Below the pieces are notes generated by a model. It was not told where the DNA came from, made no database searches, and worked only from the letters and a program-made list of their open reading frames with translations. 64,000 nucleotides of DNA from JAAYYY01 sp964579295. GTDB taxonomy: Bacteria > Chloroflexota > Anaerolineae > Promineifilales > Promineifilaceae. Within the stretch, counting starts at the first letter, position 1; the number at the start of each line of letters is the position of its first letter. The position numbers and the translations under genes were made by a program. The stretch spans positions 1 to 64,000 of the forward strand of contig CAZOGK010000003.1 of the NCBI GenBank assembly GCA_964579295.1, read 5' to 3'. Of this stretch, positions 25,949-33,724 are shown piece after piece.

Positions 25949-26302
25949 ATGAAGACCGTCTCGCGCCGCTTGCTTTACACCGTCCTACTCATCATCTGGT
26001 TCGGCATCGTTCTTTTTCCCGCGCTGGCAGTTATCCTGGCCTCCAACCAACAGATCACGTTGGGCAGCGACCCGCAGCGGCGTGTGCGCATCTTTCTCGT
26101 CCAGGAGCCGGAAGCGCGCGGCGTCGGCCTGGAATGGGCGCGCCCCGCCGGCGACGCCCCCGGCTGCTCTGAGACCCGGCTCATCTACCTGATGTGGCGG
26201 GGCGATGGCCCAGGCGCCCGCTTCTGCAGCTGCTTCGACGGAGCCGGACAGTTTACCGACAGCGCGCCGGGCCGCTGCCCGGCCGGCGGTCTCCTTCCCT
26301 GA
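25949..26302 (+). CDS. Small hypothetical membrane-anchored or secreted protein
   Basis: A 117-residue frame with an N-terminal hydrophobic helix (TVLLIIWFGIVLFPALAVILA, about residues 11-31) and a polar Cys-containing remainder ending in SCFDGAGQF and a GRCPAGG-like segment. It resembles an N-in anchored envelope protein, but I recognise no family. ATG 25949 has no ribosome site and lies 5 bases after the glgP terminator, so either it is expressed weakly or leaderless, or the frame is spurious. The convincing transmembrane segment is the main argument for a gene. Confidence 0.45.
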   Translation: MKTVSRRLLYTVLLIIWFGIVLFPALAVILASNQQITLGSDPQRRVRIFLVQEPEARGVGLEWARPAGDAPGCSETRLIYLMWRGDGPGARFCSCFDGAGQFTDSAPGRCPAGGLLP

Positions 26303-26357
26303 GCGCGGCCGCACGCCCGCGGCGCCCCTTCTATTTCGCACCACAGGGCTTGTATGA

Positions 26358-26363
26358 TACAAT
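26358..26363 (+). promoter_or_regulatory. Extended -10 element (TGATACAAT) at the start of the 26370 gene
   Basis: TACAAT at 26358-26363 with TG at 26355-26356. The predicted transcription start is about 26370, the A of the ATG itself, so the transcript would be leaderless. Confidence 0.4.
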
Positions 26364-26369
26364 TGCCTG

Positions 26370-26897
26370 ATGACGACTGAACTGATGCAGCCGGCGCGAC
26401 GCGGCCCCTATCCCACGCCAGAACAGGAAGAACGCCTCAAGGCGCGGCGACGCTTTAACCGGCTTGCTGTCTACCTGCCGCTTGGCTTGGTCGTACTCCT
26501 CTGGTTGCTCCTCATCGTCGGCCTTGTCTGGCTGACGGTGGCCGGGCAGTGGTTTAACGTCAATACGAACCAGGAGTTCTATCGCAACCTCGTTTCCGGC
26601 GTCGCCGACGCGGTCCTGGTGCTGATGTTGGCGCCCCTCATGCTCCTCTGCGCCGTTCCCCTGGCGGCCGGCGTGGCCTTTCTGGTATGGAGCCGGCGCC
26701 GGCGCAAGCAGGCCGGCCATCCTTACGGGACGTTGCCCCCGCTCTTCTGGCGCATCGACAATCTGGTAACACGGGCCCGCGCCGGTGTCAGCTCCTTTTT
26801 GCCCAGGCTGGCAACTCCCGTGATTACGGCGCACGGGTCCGCCGCATATGTGCGCGCGTTACTAGAGGATATCAAGAGAATCGTTTCACGGAGATAA
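26370..26897 (+). CDS. Hypothetical membrane protein with two transmembrane helices
   Basis: A 175-residue protein. A charged N-terminus of about 30 residues (PEQEERLKARRRFNRL) is followed by hydrophobic helices at about 31-52 and 70-103, then a basic region RRRRKQ and an amphipathic C-terminus ending EDIKRIVSRR. No family was recognised. There is no Shine-Dalgarno site, but an extended -10 lies exactly upstream (leaderless start). The next small gene starts 4 bases after its stop, so the two form a short operon ending at the hairpin 27173-27203. Confidence 0.65.
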   Translation: MTTELMQPARRGPYPTPEQEERLKARRRFNRLAVYLPLGLVVLLWLLLIVGLVWLTVAGQWFNVNTNQEFYRNLVSGVADAVLVLMLAPLMLLCAVPLAAGVAFLVWSRRRRKQAGHPYGTLPPLFWRIDNLVTRARAGVSSFLPRLATPVITAHGSAAYVRALLEDIKRIVSRR

Positions 26898-26901
26898 CTT
26901 A

Positions 26902-27111
26902 ATGACGAATGATAGTTGGAAGCCGAAGCTGTACATCGCCGGTATTGCCGTTGGGGCCCTGGTTGGCCTGGGCACTGCCTACCTGCTGGCGCGTACGGCG
27001 GAGGAAAGTCGGGCCGGGCGCCCCCCCGAGATTTCGACGGCCGATGCGATCAAGACGGCCATCGGAGTCATTGGCGTTATGCGCGGAATTGCATCGCTGG
27101 GAGACAGATAG
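26902..27111 (+). CDS. Small YtxH-like membrane protein
   Basis: A 69-residue protein with one transmembrane helix near the N-terminus (LYIAGIAVGALVGLGTAYLL) followed by a short basic and acidic tail, the general plan of YtxH/gas-vesicle-associated small proteins, though the match is only architectural. GGAG lies 9 bases before ATG 26902. It is 4 bases after the previous gene and probably co-translated with it. Confidence 0.6.
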   Translation: MTNDSWKPKLYIAGIAVGALVGLGTAYLLARTAEESRAGRPPEISTADAIKTAIGVIGVMRGIASLGDR

Positions 27112-27172
27112 TCGAGTCAAAATTCGCGCACGTTGCGCCGGATGGTCGGGCCGCAGCTGGTCCGGCCGGCGT

Positions 27173-27203
27173 ATTGCCCGGCAGTCTACCATTGCCGGGC
27201 AAT
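27173..27203 (+). terminator. Terminator hairpin of the 26370-27111 operon
   Basis: ATTGCCCGGCA (27173-27183) pairs perfectly with TGCCGGGCAAT (27193-27203) around a 9-base loop, followed by a T-rich tail ending TCTTTT at 27216. Confidence 0.55.
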
Positions 27204-27286
27204 GTCTCCATCTTTTGCAGACAGGCAGGGTATCACGCGGCAGCCACCAGCGGGCGGAGAAGGACGACACTTTCCAGTCAAGGACA

Positions 27287-27655
27287 ATGACCAAAGTAAT
27301 CGTTGTTGACGACGACCCCTCTACCACAACACTGGTCCGGTTGCTGCTGGAAATGGAAGGCTTTGACGTAGAGACGAGTCTCAATCTGGAGGAGGCGCTG
27401 GCAGCGGCCCGGGCCGAAGTCGCCACCTTCATCATCGACTGCAATCTGGCGCACGGGGAGAGCGGCGTTGAGCTATTGCGCGCCATTCGCCGCGGCGAGA
27501 CGGCAGCGCCCGACAACGTGCCGGCAATTCTTGTCTCCGGAGACCATCGGCTGGAGCAGGAAGCGCTCGCGGCCGGCGCCAACGTATTCCTCGTCAAACC
27601 GTACTCGCCCGTGCAGCTCAGCAAGATGGTACATCTTCTCACTGATGAACAGTGA
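27287..27655 (+). CDS. Single-domain response regulator (CheY-like receiver)
   Basis: A 122-residue receiver domain with no output domain. Seen: VIVVDDDPSTTTLVRLLLE (acidic pocket at residues 8-10), FIIDCNLAHGESGVELL with the likely phosphoacceptor Asp, the Thr/Ser position in AILVSGDHR, and the conserved Lys in FLVKPYSPVQLSKM. The usual MP after the phospho-Asp is replaced. AAGGACA precedes ATG 27287. It runs into the PHP-AlbA_2 gene, which suggests it regulates or is read by that protein; no histidine kinase is in the window. Confidence 0.85.
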   Translation: MTKVIVVDDDPSTTTLVRLLLEMEGFDVETSLNLEEALAAARAEVATFIIDCNLAHGESGVELLRAIRRGETAAPDNVPAILVSGDHRLEQEALAAGANVFLVKPYSPVQLSKMVHLLTDEQ

Positions 27656-27702
27656 ACCAGACTGATTTGTGGCGCGGGGAGCGCATAAAAGGAGATTTGA
27701 AC

Positions 27703-29517
27703 GTGAGTAAATCTGGCAAACGCCGGAGCAAGTCCAGGGGCGGGCCAAAACAGTGGCGCCTGATGGATTTGCACCTGCATACGCCCGGGTCCGTCGATTA
27801 CCAGGACCCGCATATCAGTTACCTGGACATTCTGCGCCAGGCCGAGTTACGAGGGCTGGATATTATCGCCTTCACCGATCACAATTCGGTTGCCGGCTAC
27901 GCGACCATGCAGCGCTCCATAGAACAGCTGAGCCTGCTGGAGGAGCTGGAACGGATTGACCCCGAGGAGCAGCGGCGCCTGGACGAGTATCGCCGGCTGC
28001 TCCGTAAGATCCTGGTGCTGCCAGGTTTTGAGTTCACCGCCACCTTCGGCTTTCACATCCTGGGTATCTTCCCGCCCGACACGGCGGTGCGCTTTCTGGA
28101 GCATTTGTTGCTGACGCTGAACGTACCGGTCGAGCAGCTGACACGCGGCAGCGCCACCGTCGGCGCCACGGCCGATGTGCTGATGGCCTACCGGACGATA
28201 CGAGAGGCCGGCGGGCTGGTCATTGCGGCCCACGCCAATTCCGGCAATGGCGTCGTCATGCGCGGCTTCGATTTTGGCGGACAGACGCGCATTGCCTATA
28301 CGCAGGACCCCAATTTGCACGCCCTGGAAGTGACCGACCTGGAGAAGCGCGGCCGCTACACGACTCGCCGCTTTTTTGATGGCTCGAAACCGGAGTATCC
28401 GCGGCCCATGCGCTGCATACAGGGTTCGGACGCCCACCGCCTGGTGCGCGACCCGGCCAACCCGAAGAACCTAGGTGTGGGCGACCGGATTACCGAGATC
28501 CTGCTGGACGAGGCGAGCTTCGAAGCCCTTAAAGAGGTCTTTGAATCGAATGATTTCTCGCTGACGCGTCCATATCGCGGGCAGGCCAAGCCGTTTGATT
28601 TTGTGCAGGCGGCCCGTGAAGAGGGCGAGACGATTGTCCAGTCGTTTCACGTCAAGATGCTGGAGCGAGGGGGCCATTTTAACCGCATCCTGGAAGATAT
28701 CTGCGCAATGGCGAATACCAATGGCGGCGCCATCTATTTGGGCGTATCGGCCAATCCGCGCGAGGAAGCCGTCGGTATCCGTAGCCCGGAGCAGGCCATC
28801 GAGCAGATCCAGCAGGCGCTTTCGCGGCGCTTTAGCCCGGAGCCAGATGTGGACATGGACCTGATGACCACGCAGGGCAAGAACATCGTCCGCATCACCG
28901 TGCATACGGGCGAGGAAATACCCTATGCGCTCGACGACAGTCGCTTCTATGTGCGCGACGAGACAGAGACGAATATGGCCGTGCGCGATGAGATCGTGCG
29001 GCTGGTAGAGCGCCGTCTCTCGCGCGAACAGCACCCGCCGCTCGTCGAAGCCGCCACGTCCGCCCCGCCGCCCCTCCCCCAAATGGTGGTCACTCCCGAG
29101 CAGGAGAGCGCCGAGGCGCCGGTCGAGCCGCCGCCGGAGATCGCGGAGTTTGAAGCGGCCGCGCCCAGCACAGGCGTCGAAATCGTGGAGAGCCGCGAGC
29201 GCGATGGCACGCTCTATCATACGGTGCACGACCTGCGCAACGGGAACCGGATCAAGAATGTGACCCGCACCTCGGCGCGCAAGCTGTGGCACTATGCCAT
29301 TACCCAGGTCGAGGACCATCCGCTGAACGAACAGCAGATTGAGTGGCACGGAGACATGGCGATTCTGGACCGCCGCCAGCGCGATAAGCACGTCTGGTAT
29401 GACCTGGCGCTGCGCACGGAGGACGGCGTGCGCATCTTCTACGGCGTGACTGATTCCGGCCTCAACGACGAGTGGATGGCGCTGATCGAGCAGTACGAGA
29501 ACGGCAACCGCCATTGA
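27703..29517 (+). CDS. PHP phosphoesterase domain fused to AlbA_2 (Schlafen-like) ATPase/DNA-binding domain
   Basis: A 604-residue fusion. The N-terminal PHP domain (about 20-310) has its metal motifs: DLHLHT at 22-27, FTDHNS at 57-62, GFEF, a His in VIAAHAN, and QGSDAHR. The second domain (about 310-425) is AlbA_2-like, with the core AMANTNGGAIYLGVS and later PYALDDSRFYVRDETET. A Pro-rich linker leads to an unassigned C-terminal domain (about 475-604). PHP domains hydrolyse phosphoesters; AlbA_2 domains bind nucleic acid or ATP. GTG 27703 is chosen for AAAGGAGAT just upstream; GTG 27652 overlapping the response regulator stop is the alternative. The stop overlaps mogA. Confidence 0.8.
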   Translation: MSKSGKRRSKSRGGPKQWRLMDLHLHTPGSVDYQDPHISYLDILRQAELRGLDIIAFTDHNSVAGYATMQRSIEQLSLLEELERIDPEEQRRLDEYRRLLRKILVLPGFEFTATFGFHILGIFPPDTAVRFLEHLLLTLNVPVEQLTRGSATVGATADVLMAYRTIREAGGLVIAAHANSGNGVVMRGFDFGGQTRIAYTQDPNLHALEVTDLEKRGRYTTRRFFDGSKPEYPRPMRCIQGSDAHRLVRDPANPKNLGVGDRITEILLDEASFEALKEVFESNDFSLTRPYRGQAKPFDFVQAAREEGETIVQSFHVKMLERGGHFNRILEDICAMANTNGGAIYLGVSANPREEAVGIRSPEQAIEQIQQALSRRFSPEPDVDMDLMTTQGKNIVRITVHTGEEIPYALDDSRFYVRDETETNMAVRDEIVRLVERRLSREQHPPLVEAATSAPPPLPQMVVTPEQESAEAPVEPPPEIAEFEAAAPSTGVEIVESRERDGTLYHTVHDLRNGNRIKNVTRTSARKLWHYAITQVEDHPLNEQQIEWHGDMAILDRRQRDKHVWYDLALRTEDGVRIFYGVTDSGLNDEWMALIEQYENGNRH

Positions 29518-30014
29518 CTACCGTCGGCTTGCTGACCGTTAGCGACAGGAGTGCGCGCGGCGAATACGAAGATGTGAGCGGCCCGCTGCTGGCTGCTATT
29601 GTCGCCGAGCGCACTGCCTGGCGCGTGGTCGAGCAGGCCATTGTTGCGGACGACCGCGCCGCCATTGCGGCGACATTGGCGGCCTGGTGCGAGAGTGGTC
29701 TCCAGCTTATCTTGACCAGCGGCGGCACCGGCTTTGCGCCGGCCGATGTCACCCCGGAAGCAACGCGCGACATCATCGAGCGCGAGGCGCCAGGCATCGC
29801 CGAGGCTTTGCGGGCCGAGAGTCTCAAAATCACCCGTCACGCCATGCTCTCGCGCGGCGTCGCCGGCATTCGCGGCAGGACGCTGATTATCAATCTACCA
29901 GGAAACCCGCGCGCCGTTCGCGAGAGTATGGAGGTGTTATTGCCGGTCCTTCCCCATGCGTTGGAGCTGCTCGACGGCGCAGCCGGCAGCGAGCTGGGCC
30001 ATCGCACAGTCTAG
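29514..30014 (+). CDS. mogA: Molybdopterin adenylyltransferase (MogA/MoaB family)
   Basis: A protein of about 166 residues that adenylylates molybdopterin before molybdate insertion by MoeA. Signatures: GLLTVSDRSARGEYED at the start, LILTSGGTGFAPADVTPEAT and LIINLPGNPRAVRE. The only plausible start giving the family N-terminus is TTG 29514, which overlaps the TGA of the PHP gene (TTGA), so translation is probably coupled. An in-frame ATG at 29472 would add an unconserved leader inside the upstream gene. It converges on the cyclase gene with 16 bases between stops. Confidence 0.88.
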   Translation: MTTVGLLTVSDRSARGEYEDVSGPLLAAIVAERTAWRVVEQAIVADDRAAIAATLAAWCESGLQLILTSGGTGFAPADVTPEATRDIIEREAPGIAEALRAESLKITRHAMLSRGVAGIRGRTLIINLPGNPRAVRESMEVLLPVLPHALELLDGAAGSELGHRTV

Positions 30015-30030
30015 GGCCGCGGCTGGTAGG

Positions 30031-33000
30031 TCAGGCAGCCGGCCGGTCCGGGCTCGCCACGCGGTCGATTTCGTGGACCATGCCCAGCCGGGCGAAGAGC
30101 GCCGTCGCCTCCTGCCGCATGGCTTCTCCCCGTGCGGCGTCGCCCTGCTGCAGCAGTAGCGCGCTCCAATCGCGCAGTGTGCGCGCCCGCTCCCAGATGA
30201 CCCCGCCGCCAACGTGCTCCCAGACCGCCATGCTGGCCGCGTAGCAGGCGGCGGCGTCATACTCTTCGTCCTCGATGACAAGGGGCGGCGACTGCGGCGG
30301 GAGGTGGCTGGCTATTTGCCCCAGTACCCACCAGGCAGTGCCAGACACCTTCTCTGCGGCGATCCCTTGCCAGAGGGCAACCTGGAGGCGCGCGGCTTCC
30401 AGGCCGGCCAGCGCCAACAGGCGCGCCGCTTCCAAGTCGCCGCGCACGAAGTGAAGCCGGGCCAGCCCGACCTTCGCCGCGGCCTCGGTCACCGCTTGCC
30501 CGCTCTCGGCCGCCTGGTTGTGCGCGCGTTCCAGCGCGCTTTCTGCCTCGGCCAGGAGTGTATCCCGCGCCTCCGTTCCCGACTCAAGCGCCTGGGCCAG
30601 GGCCAGGTCGCCCAGACTGTAGGCCAGATGGGCCTGCCGGCCCAGGTTGCCGCTCTTTTCAGCCAGAAGCAAGGCCTCGCGCAAGTAATGTCCGGCCTGG
30701 CGATACGCGCCCTGCAGCCGCGCCATACGGCCCATCCGGCTTAGAGCCGACATCGCTCCGTAATGGTCGCCGACGGCGCGGGCCAGCTCCAGGGCTTCGG
30801 CGTAGTAAGCAGCGGCCGCTTCATAGTCGCCCTGCAAGCGTCTGGTCTGGCCCAGGTTAAAGAGCATCGAGCCTTCAAAGATACGGTCGCCGCTTTCGCG
30901 GAAGAGCGCCAGCGCCCGCTCGATAGCCGCAGCGCCCCGCTCGTACTGCTGCGTCATGCGCAGAACGCCGCCGATGAGCATATAGCTATAGGCCAGCTCC
31001 CGCGTAAAGCCGCCCTGCTCGCTGAGCTGCCGCGCTTCCTCGCCGAGCCGCAGCGCCTGCTCCTCTTCGCCGAGAAAGAGCAAAGCCCACCCTTTGGCCG
31101 AGAGGGCCATGGCCAGGTCGGCCGGCGAACCTGTCTGCCGCGCGATGCGCTCCGCTCCGGTGGCGCTTTCCATGGCCGCCCGGTGCTCGCCCTGGTAATC
31201 GTGCGCCAGAAATAGCGCCCGCCAGGCGCGTACTTGAGCCTGGATGTCGCCAATCTTTTCCGCGAGGCGCAGCATCTTTTGCAGCACGCCTACTGCTTCG
31301 CCAAAGCGCGCCTGCCAGCGCAGTGTATCGCCCAATCCTTCGTAGAGGCGGACCCGCTCGGCCAGCGTCCCTTCCACGTCAGGTGTAAACTCGAGCGCCT
31401 TGCGATAGTAATGAATGGCCGTCTCCGGCGTATAGGCGGCGCGCGCCTGGTCGGCGGCCTGTCCATACCAGTGGGCGGCGACAGCTGTTTCGCCGGCCTG
31501 TTCGTAATGGCTGCCGATCAGGCCGGCGTACTCCTGCACCCGCTCGTCGCCGCGTTCGGCCAGCCACTGGGCGACGGCGCCGTGATAGGCGCTCCGCTGG
31601 CGCACCAGCAGGCTCTCGTAGGTCACTTCACGTAGGATGGCATGCTTAAAGCTATATTCGGCGACGCCGGTAAAGGTGGTATATGGCCGGCGGAAAATCA
31701 GCTCGCGCGCTTCGAGCTGCCGCAGGGTATCGGCCAGCGGCTTGAGGAAGGGCCGTCCGGTCGCGGCGACTGCTTCACGCCAGAAGACGCGCCCGACGAC
31801 TGAGGCGCGCTGCAGCACGTCGCGCTCGTCGGGCGCCAGCCGATCCAGCCGCGTTTGCAGCACGCCAGTAAGTGTCGTGGGAATGCGAAGGGCGGCGGGC
31901 TGCACGGCGCGTGCGCGGTTTGTTCCGTTCTGGGTGACCGCCCGGTCTTCCAGCAGCACCTTGACAATCTCCTCGACGTAGTAGGGATTGCCGCCGGCCG
32001 CCTCCACGATGGTCTGCACCAGCCCGGGCGCCTGGTGTGGCGCATCGCCGAGCATACGCGCCGCCAGCTCCTCCGAGTCCGGCCGCGCCAGGGGCTCTAG
32101 TGTCAGGATGGTGTGTAAGGAGCCCGGCCGGACCAGCTCCCGCCAGCCGGGCCGCCGCTCAAGCAGGCTCGGCCGCGTGAACATGAGGATGAAGAACGGC
32201 ACATCCTGGACGTCGTTAATCAGCCGCCACACCAGATCGATGCTGCCCTCGTCGGCCCAATGCAGGTCTTCGACAAGCAACACCAGCGGGCCGCGGCTCG
32301 CCAGCGCCTGAAAGAAGCGTGTGGCATAGGCGAACGAGCGCTCGCGTAGCTGGCGGGCGTCTTCCGGCGCCTGGTTTGTCTGCTGGCTGAGGCGAAAGTC
32401 AAAGCCCACGAGCTGCCCGACAAGGCGGGCGCAGGTGGTCGCCTCCGCTTCGTCCAGCTCAGGCGTGAGCAGGTCGCGCATCTTGTGTTCCAGCTTCTCC
32501 TGGGCCAGCGCGGATGGGTCGCCTTCGCCGATTGCAGCGTACTGGCGGAATAGCTCGCGGAAGAGCACGTAGGGAAGCTGCTGCAGCGGCAGCTCAGCGC
32601 GCGCCTCCAGCAGCATCAGGGCATCGCCATGGCCGGCTTCGCTGCCCAGACGGCGGCAAAACTCCTGACCCAGGCGAGTCTTGCCGATGCCCGGGTCGCC
32701 GACGACAGTGACGGCGCGGCACTGCCGCCCGGCGACCGCCTCGGCGAGCCACTGATTCAGTAGACGCAGCGGCTCATCCCGGCCGATCATCGGCGGCAGG
32801 CTCCTGGCGTCGTCTGGCTGCTGTCGCCCGCCCTCGGCCCGGCCACGGTTCAGGACCAGAAACGTGGGGAGGCCAGAGATACCTTCGTCAGGGGCAGCGG
32901 GGGCGACGACAAAATGGTCGGCGACGTTGCGATGCACTTCCTGGGAAATGAGCACGCCGCCGATAGGCGCCTGCTGCTCTAGCCGGGCAGCGACGCTGAC

Positions 33001-33531
33001 GGTTTCGCCCATCGCCGCCGGCGCATCGCCGTGCTTGCGCGGCGCCAGCAACACGTGGCCCGTATGCACGCCGATGCGCAGCGCCAGCTGAGGATGGTCG
33101 CCGCGGTCATTTACCTCGCGCAGCTTCTCCAGCATGGTCAGGCCCGCGGCCACCGCACGCTCCGGGTCGTCCTCGTGGGCAACGGGTATACCAAAAAAGG
33201 CCATGATACCGTCGCCAGTATGCTGGTCAATACGCCCACCCCAGGAAATGATAATCTCGTCCAGGTCGTGCCAGAGCTGGTCAATCGTATCGCGCACGAC
33301 CTCGGGGTCCAGCCGCTCGGACATCGCGGTGAAGCCCGACAGGTCGGCCGCCAGCACCGTGACCTGCTTGCGTTGGGGAGCAGTGCGCAGGTGCAGCGAT
33401 TCCAGCCGCTCGCGCAGGGCATTAATCGTCGTGTCCACGACGTCGTCGCCAAGGGCGTCCCGCTGCGCCTCAAGGGCGGCAATTGCCGACGCCAATCGTC
33501 CGATCTCGTCCTGAATCTCGGCCGCTTCCAT
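30031..33531 (-). CDS. Class III cyclase-like domain / AAA ATPase / TPR signalling protein
   Basis: A 1166-residue regulator. Residues 1-50 are coiled coil. A class III nucleotidyl cyclase homology domain (about 55-215) has the metal Asps D63 (LAADLSGFT) and D107 (HTGDGIMAFFG) and R183, but carries Q103 where adenylyl cyclases have Lys and S179 where the transition-state Asn is expected. An AAA/STAND ATPase follows, with VVGDPGIGKTRLG (about 285) and Walker B LVLLVEDLHWADEGS. The C-terminal half (about 680-1130) is TPR-type helical repeats. Such proteins sense an unknown signal and are usually cytoplasmic. GAGG lies upstream of ATG 33531. Confidence 0.85.
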   Translation of the reverse strand: MEAAEIQDEIGRLASAIAALEAQRDALGDDVVDTTINALRERLESLHLRTAPQRKQVTVLAADLSGFTAMSERLDPEVVRDTIDQLWHDLDEIIISWGGRIDQHTGDGIMAFFGIPVAHEDDPERAVAAGLTMLEKLREVNDRGDHPQLALRIGVHTGHVLLAPRKHGDAPAAMGETVSVAARLEQQAPIGGVLISQEVHRNVADHFVVAPAAPDEGISGLPTFLVLNRGRAEGGRQQPDDARSLPPMIGRDEPLRLLNQWLAEAVAGRQCRAVTVVGDPGIGKTRLGQEFCRRLGSEAGHGDALMLLEARAELPLQQLPYVLFRELFRQYAAIGEGDPSALAQEKLEHKMRDLLTPELDEAEATTCARLVGQLVGFDFRLSQQTNQAPEDARQLRERSFAYATRFFQALASRGPLVLLVEDLHWADEGSIDLVWRLINDVQDVPFFILMFTRPSLLERRPGWRELVRPGSLHTILTLEPLARPDSEELAARMLGDAPHQAPGLVQTIVEAAGGNPYYVEEIVKVLLEDRAVTQNGTNRARAVQPAALRIPTTLTGVLQTRLDRLAPDERDVLQRASVVGRVFWREAVAATGRPFLKPLADTLRQLEARELIFRRPYTTFTGVAEYSFKHAILREVTYESLLVRQRSAYHGAVAQWLAERGDERVQEYAGLIGSHYEQAGETAVAAHWYGQAADQARAAYTPETAIHYYRKALEFTPDVEGTLAERVRLYEGLGDTLRWQARFGEAVGVLQKMLRLAEKIGDIQAQVRAWRALFLAHDYQGEHRAAMESATGAERIARQTGSPADLAMALSAKGWALLFLGEEEQALRLGEEARQLSEQGGFTRELAYSYMLIGGVLRMTQQYERGAAAIERALALFRESGDRIFEGSMLFNLGQTRRLQGDYEAAAAYYAEALELARAVGDHYGAMSALSRMGRMARLQGAYRQAGHYLREALLLAEKSGNLGRQAHLAYSLGDLALAQALESGTEARDTLLAEAESALERAHNQAAESGQAVTEAAAKVGLARLHFVRGDLEAARLLALAGLEAARLQVALWQGIAAEKVSGTAWWVLGQIASHLPPQSPPLVIEDEEYDAAACYAASMAVWEHVGGGVIWERARTLRDWSALLLQQGDAARGEAMRQEATALFARLGMVHEIDRVASPDRPAA

Positions 33532-33595
33532 GGTCGAGGCCCGTTCCTCCCTCTATTGCTGCCGGTCGCACATCCTGGTCTGCAGTCCGCCCGTC

Positions 33596-33601
33596 ATTAT
33601 A
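33596..33601 (-). promoter_or_regulatory. Minus-strand -10 box for the cyclase/AAA/TPR gene
   Basis: A perfect TATAAT on the minus strand, 65 bases upstream of ATG 33531. No convincing -35 was found, so it is tentative. It lies back to back with the smc promoter. Confidence 0.35.
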
Positions 33602-33619
33602 GCCTGTGCCCGGCCGCAC

Positions 33620-33648
33620 TTGCACGCGCTCTAGCGAACTACTATACT
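33620..33648 (+). promoter_or_regulatory. Candidate sigma-70 promoter for smc
   Basis: TTGCAC (33620-33625), 17-base spacer, TATACT (33643-33648). The predicted start near 33655 gives a leader of about 70 bases. Confidence 0.45.
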
Positions 33649-33724
33649 GCCCGGCGCGCCTCGTGGCGTCAGCATTGCAGAACGGGCCCGGGGGAGCCGC
33701 CCCGCACGGTGGTTGAAAGGAGAC

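Noticed and set aside
27703..29517. Anti-phage defence gene based on the Schlafen-like/AlbA_2 domain
   Set aside because: No restriction, toxin-antitoxin, CRISPR or other defence genes are adjacent, and the neighbours are a receiver and a cofactor gene.
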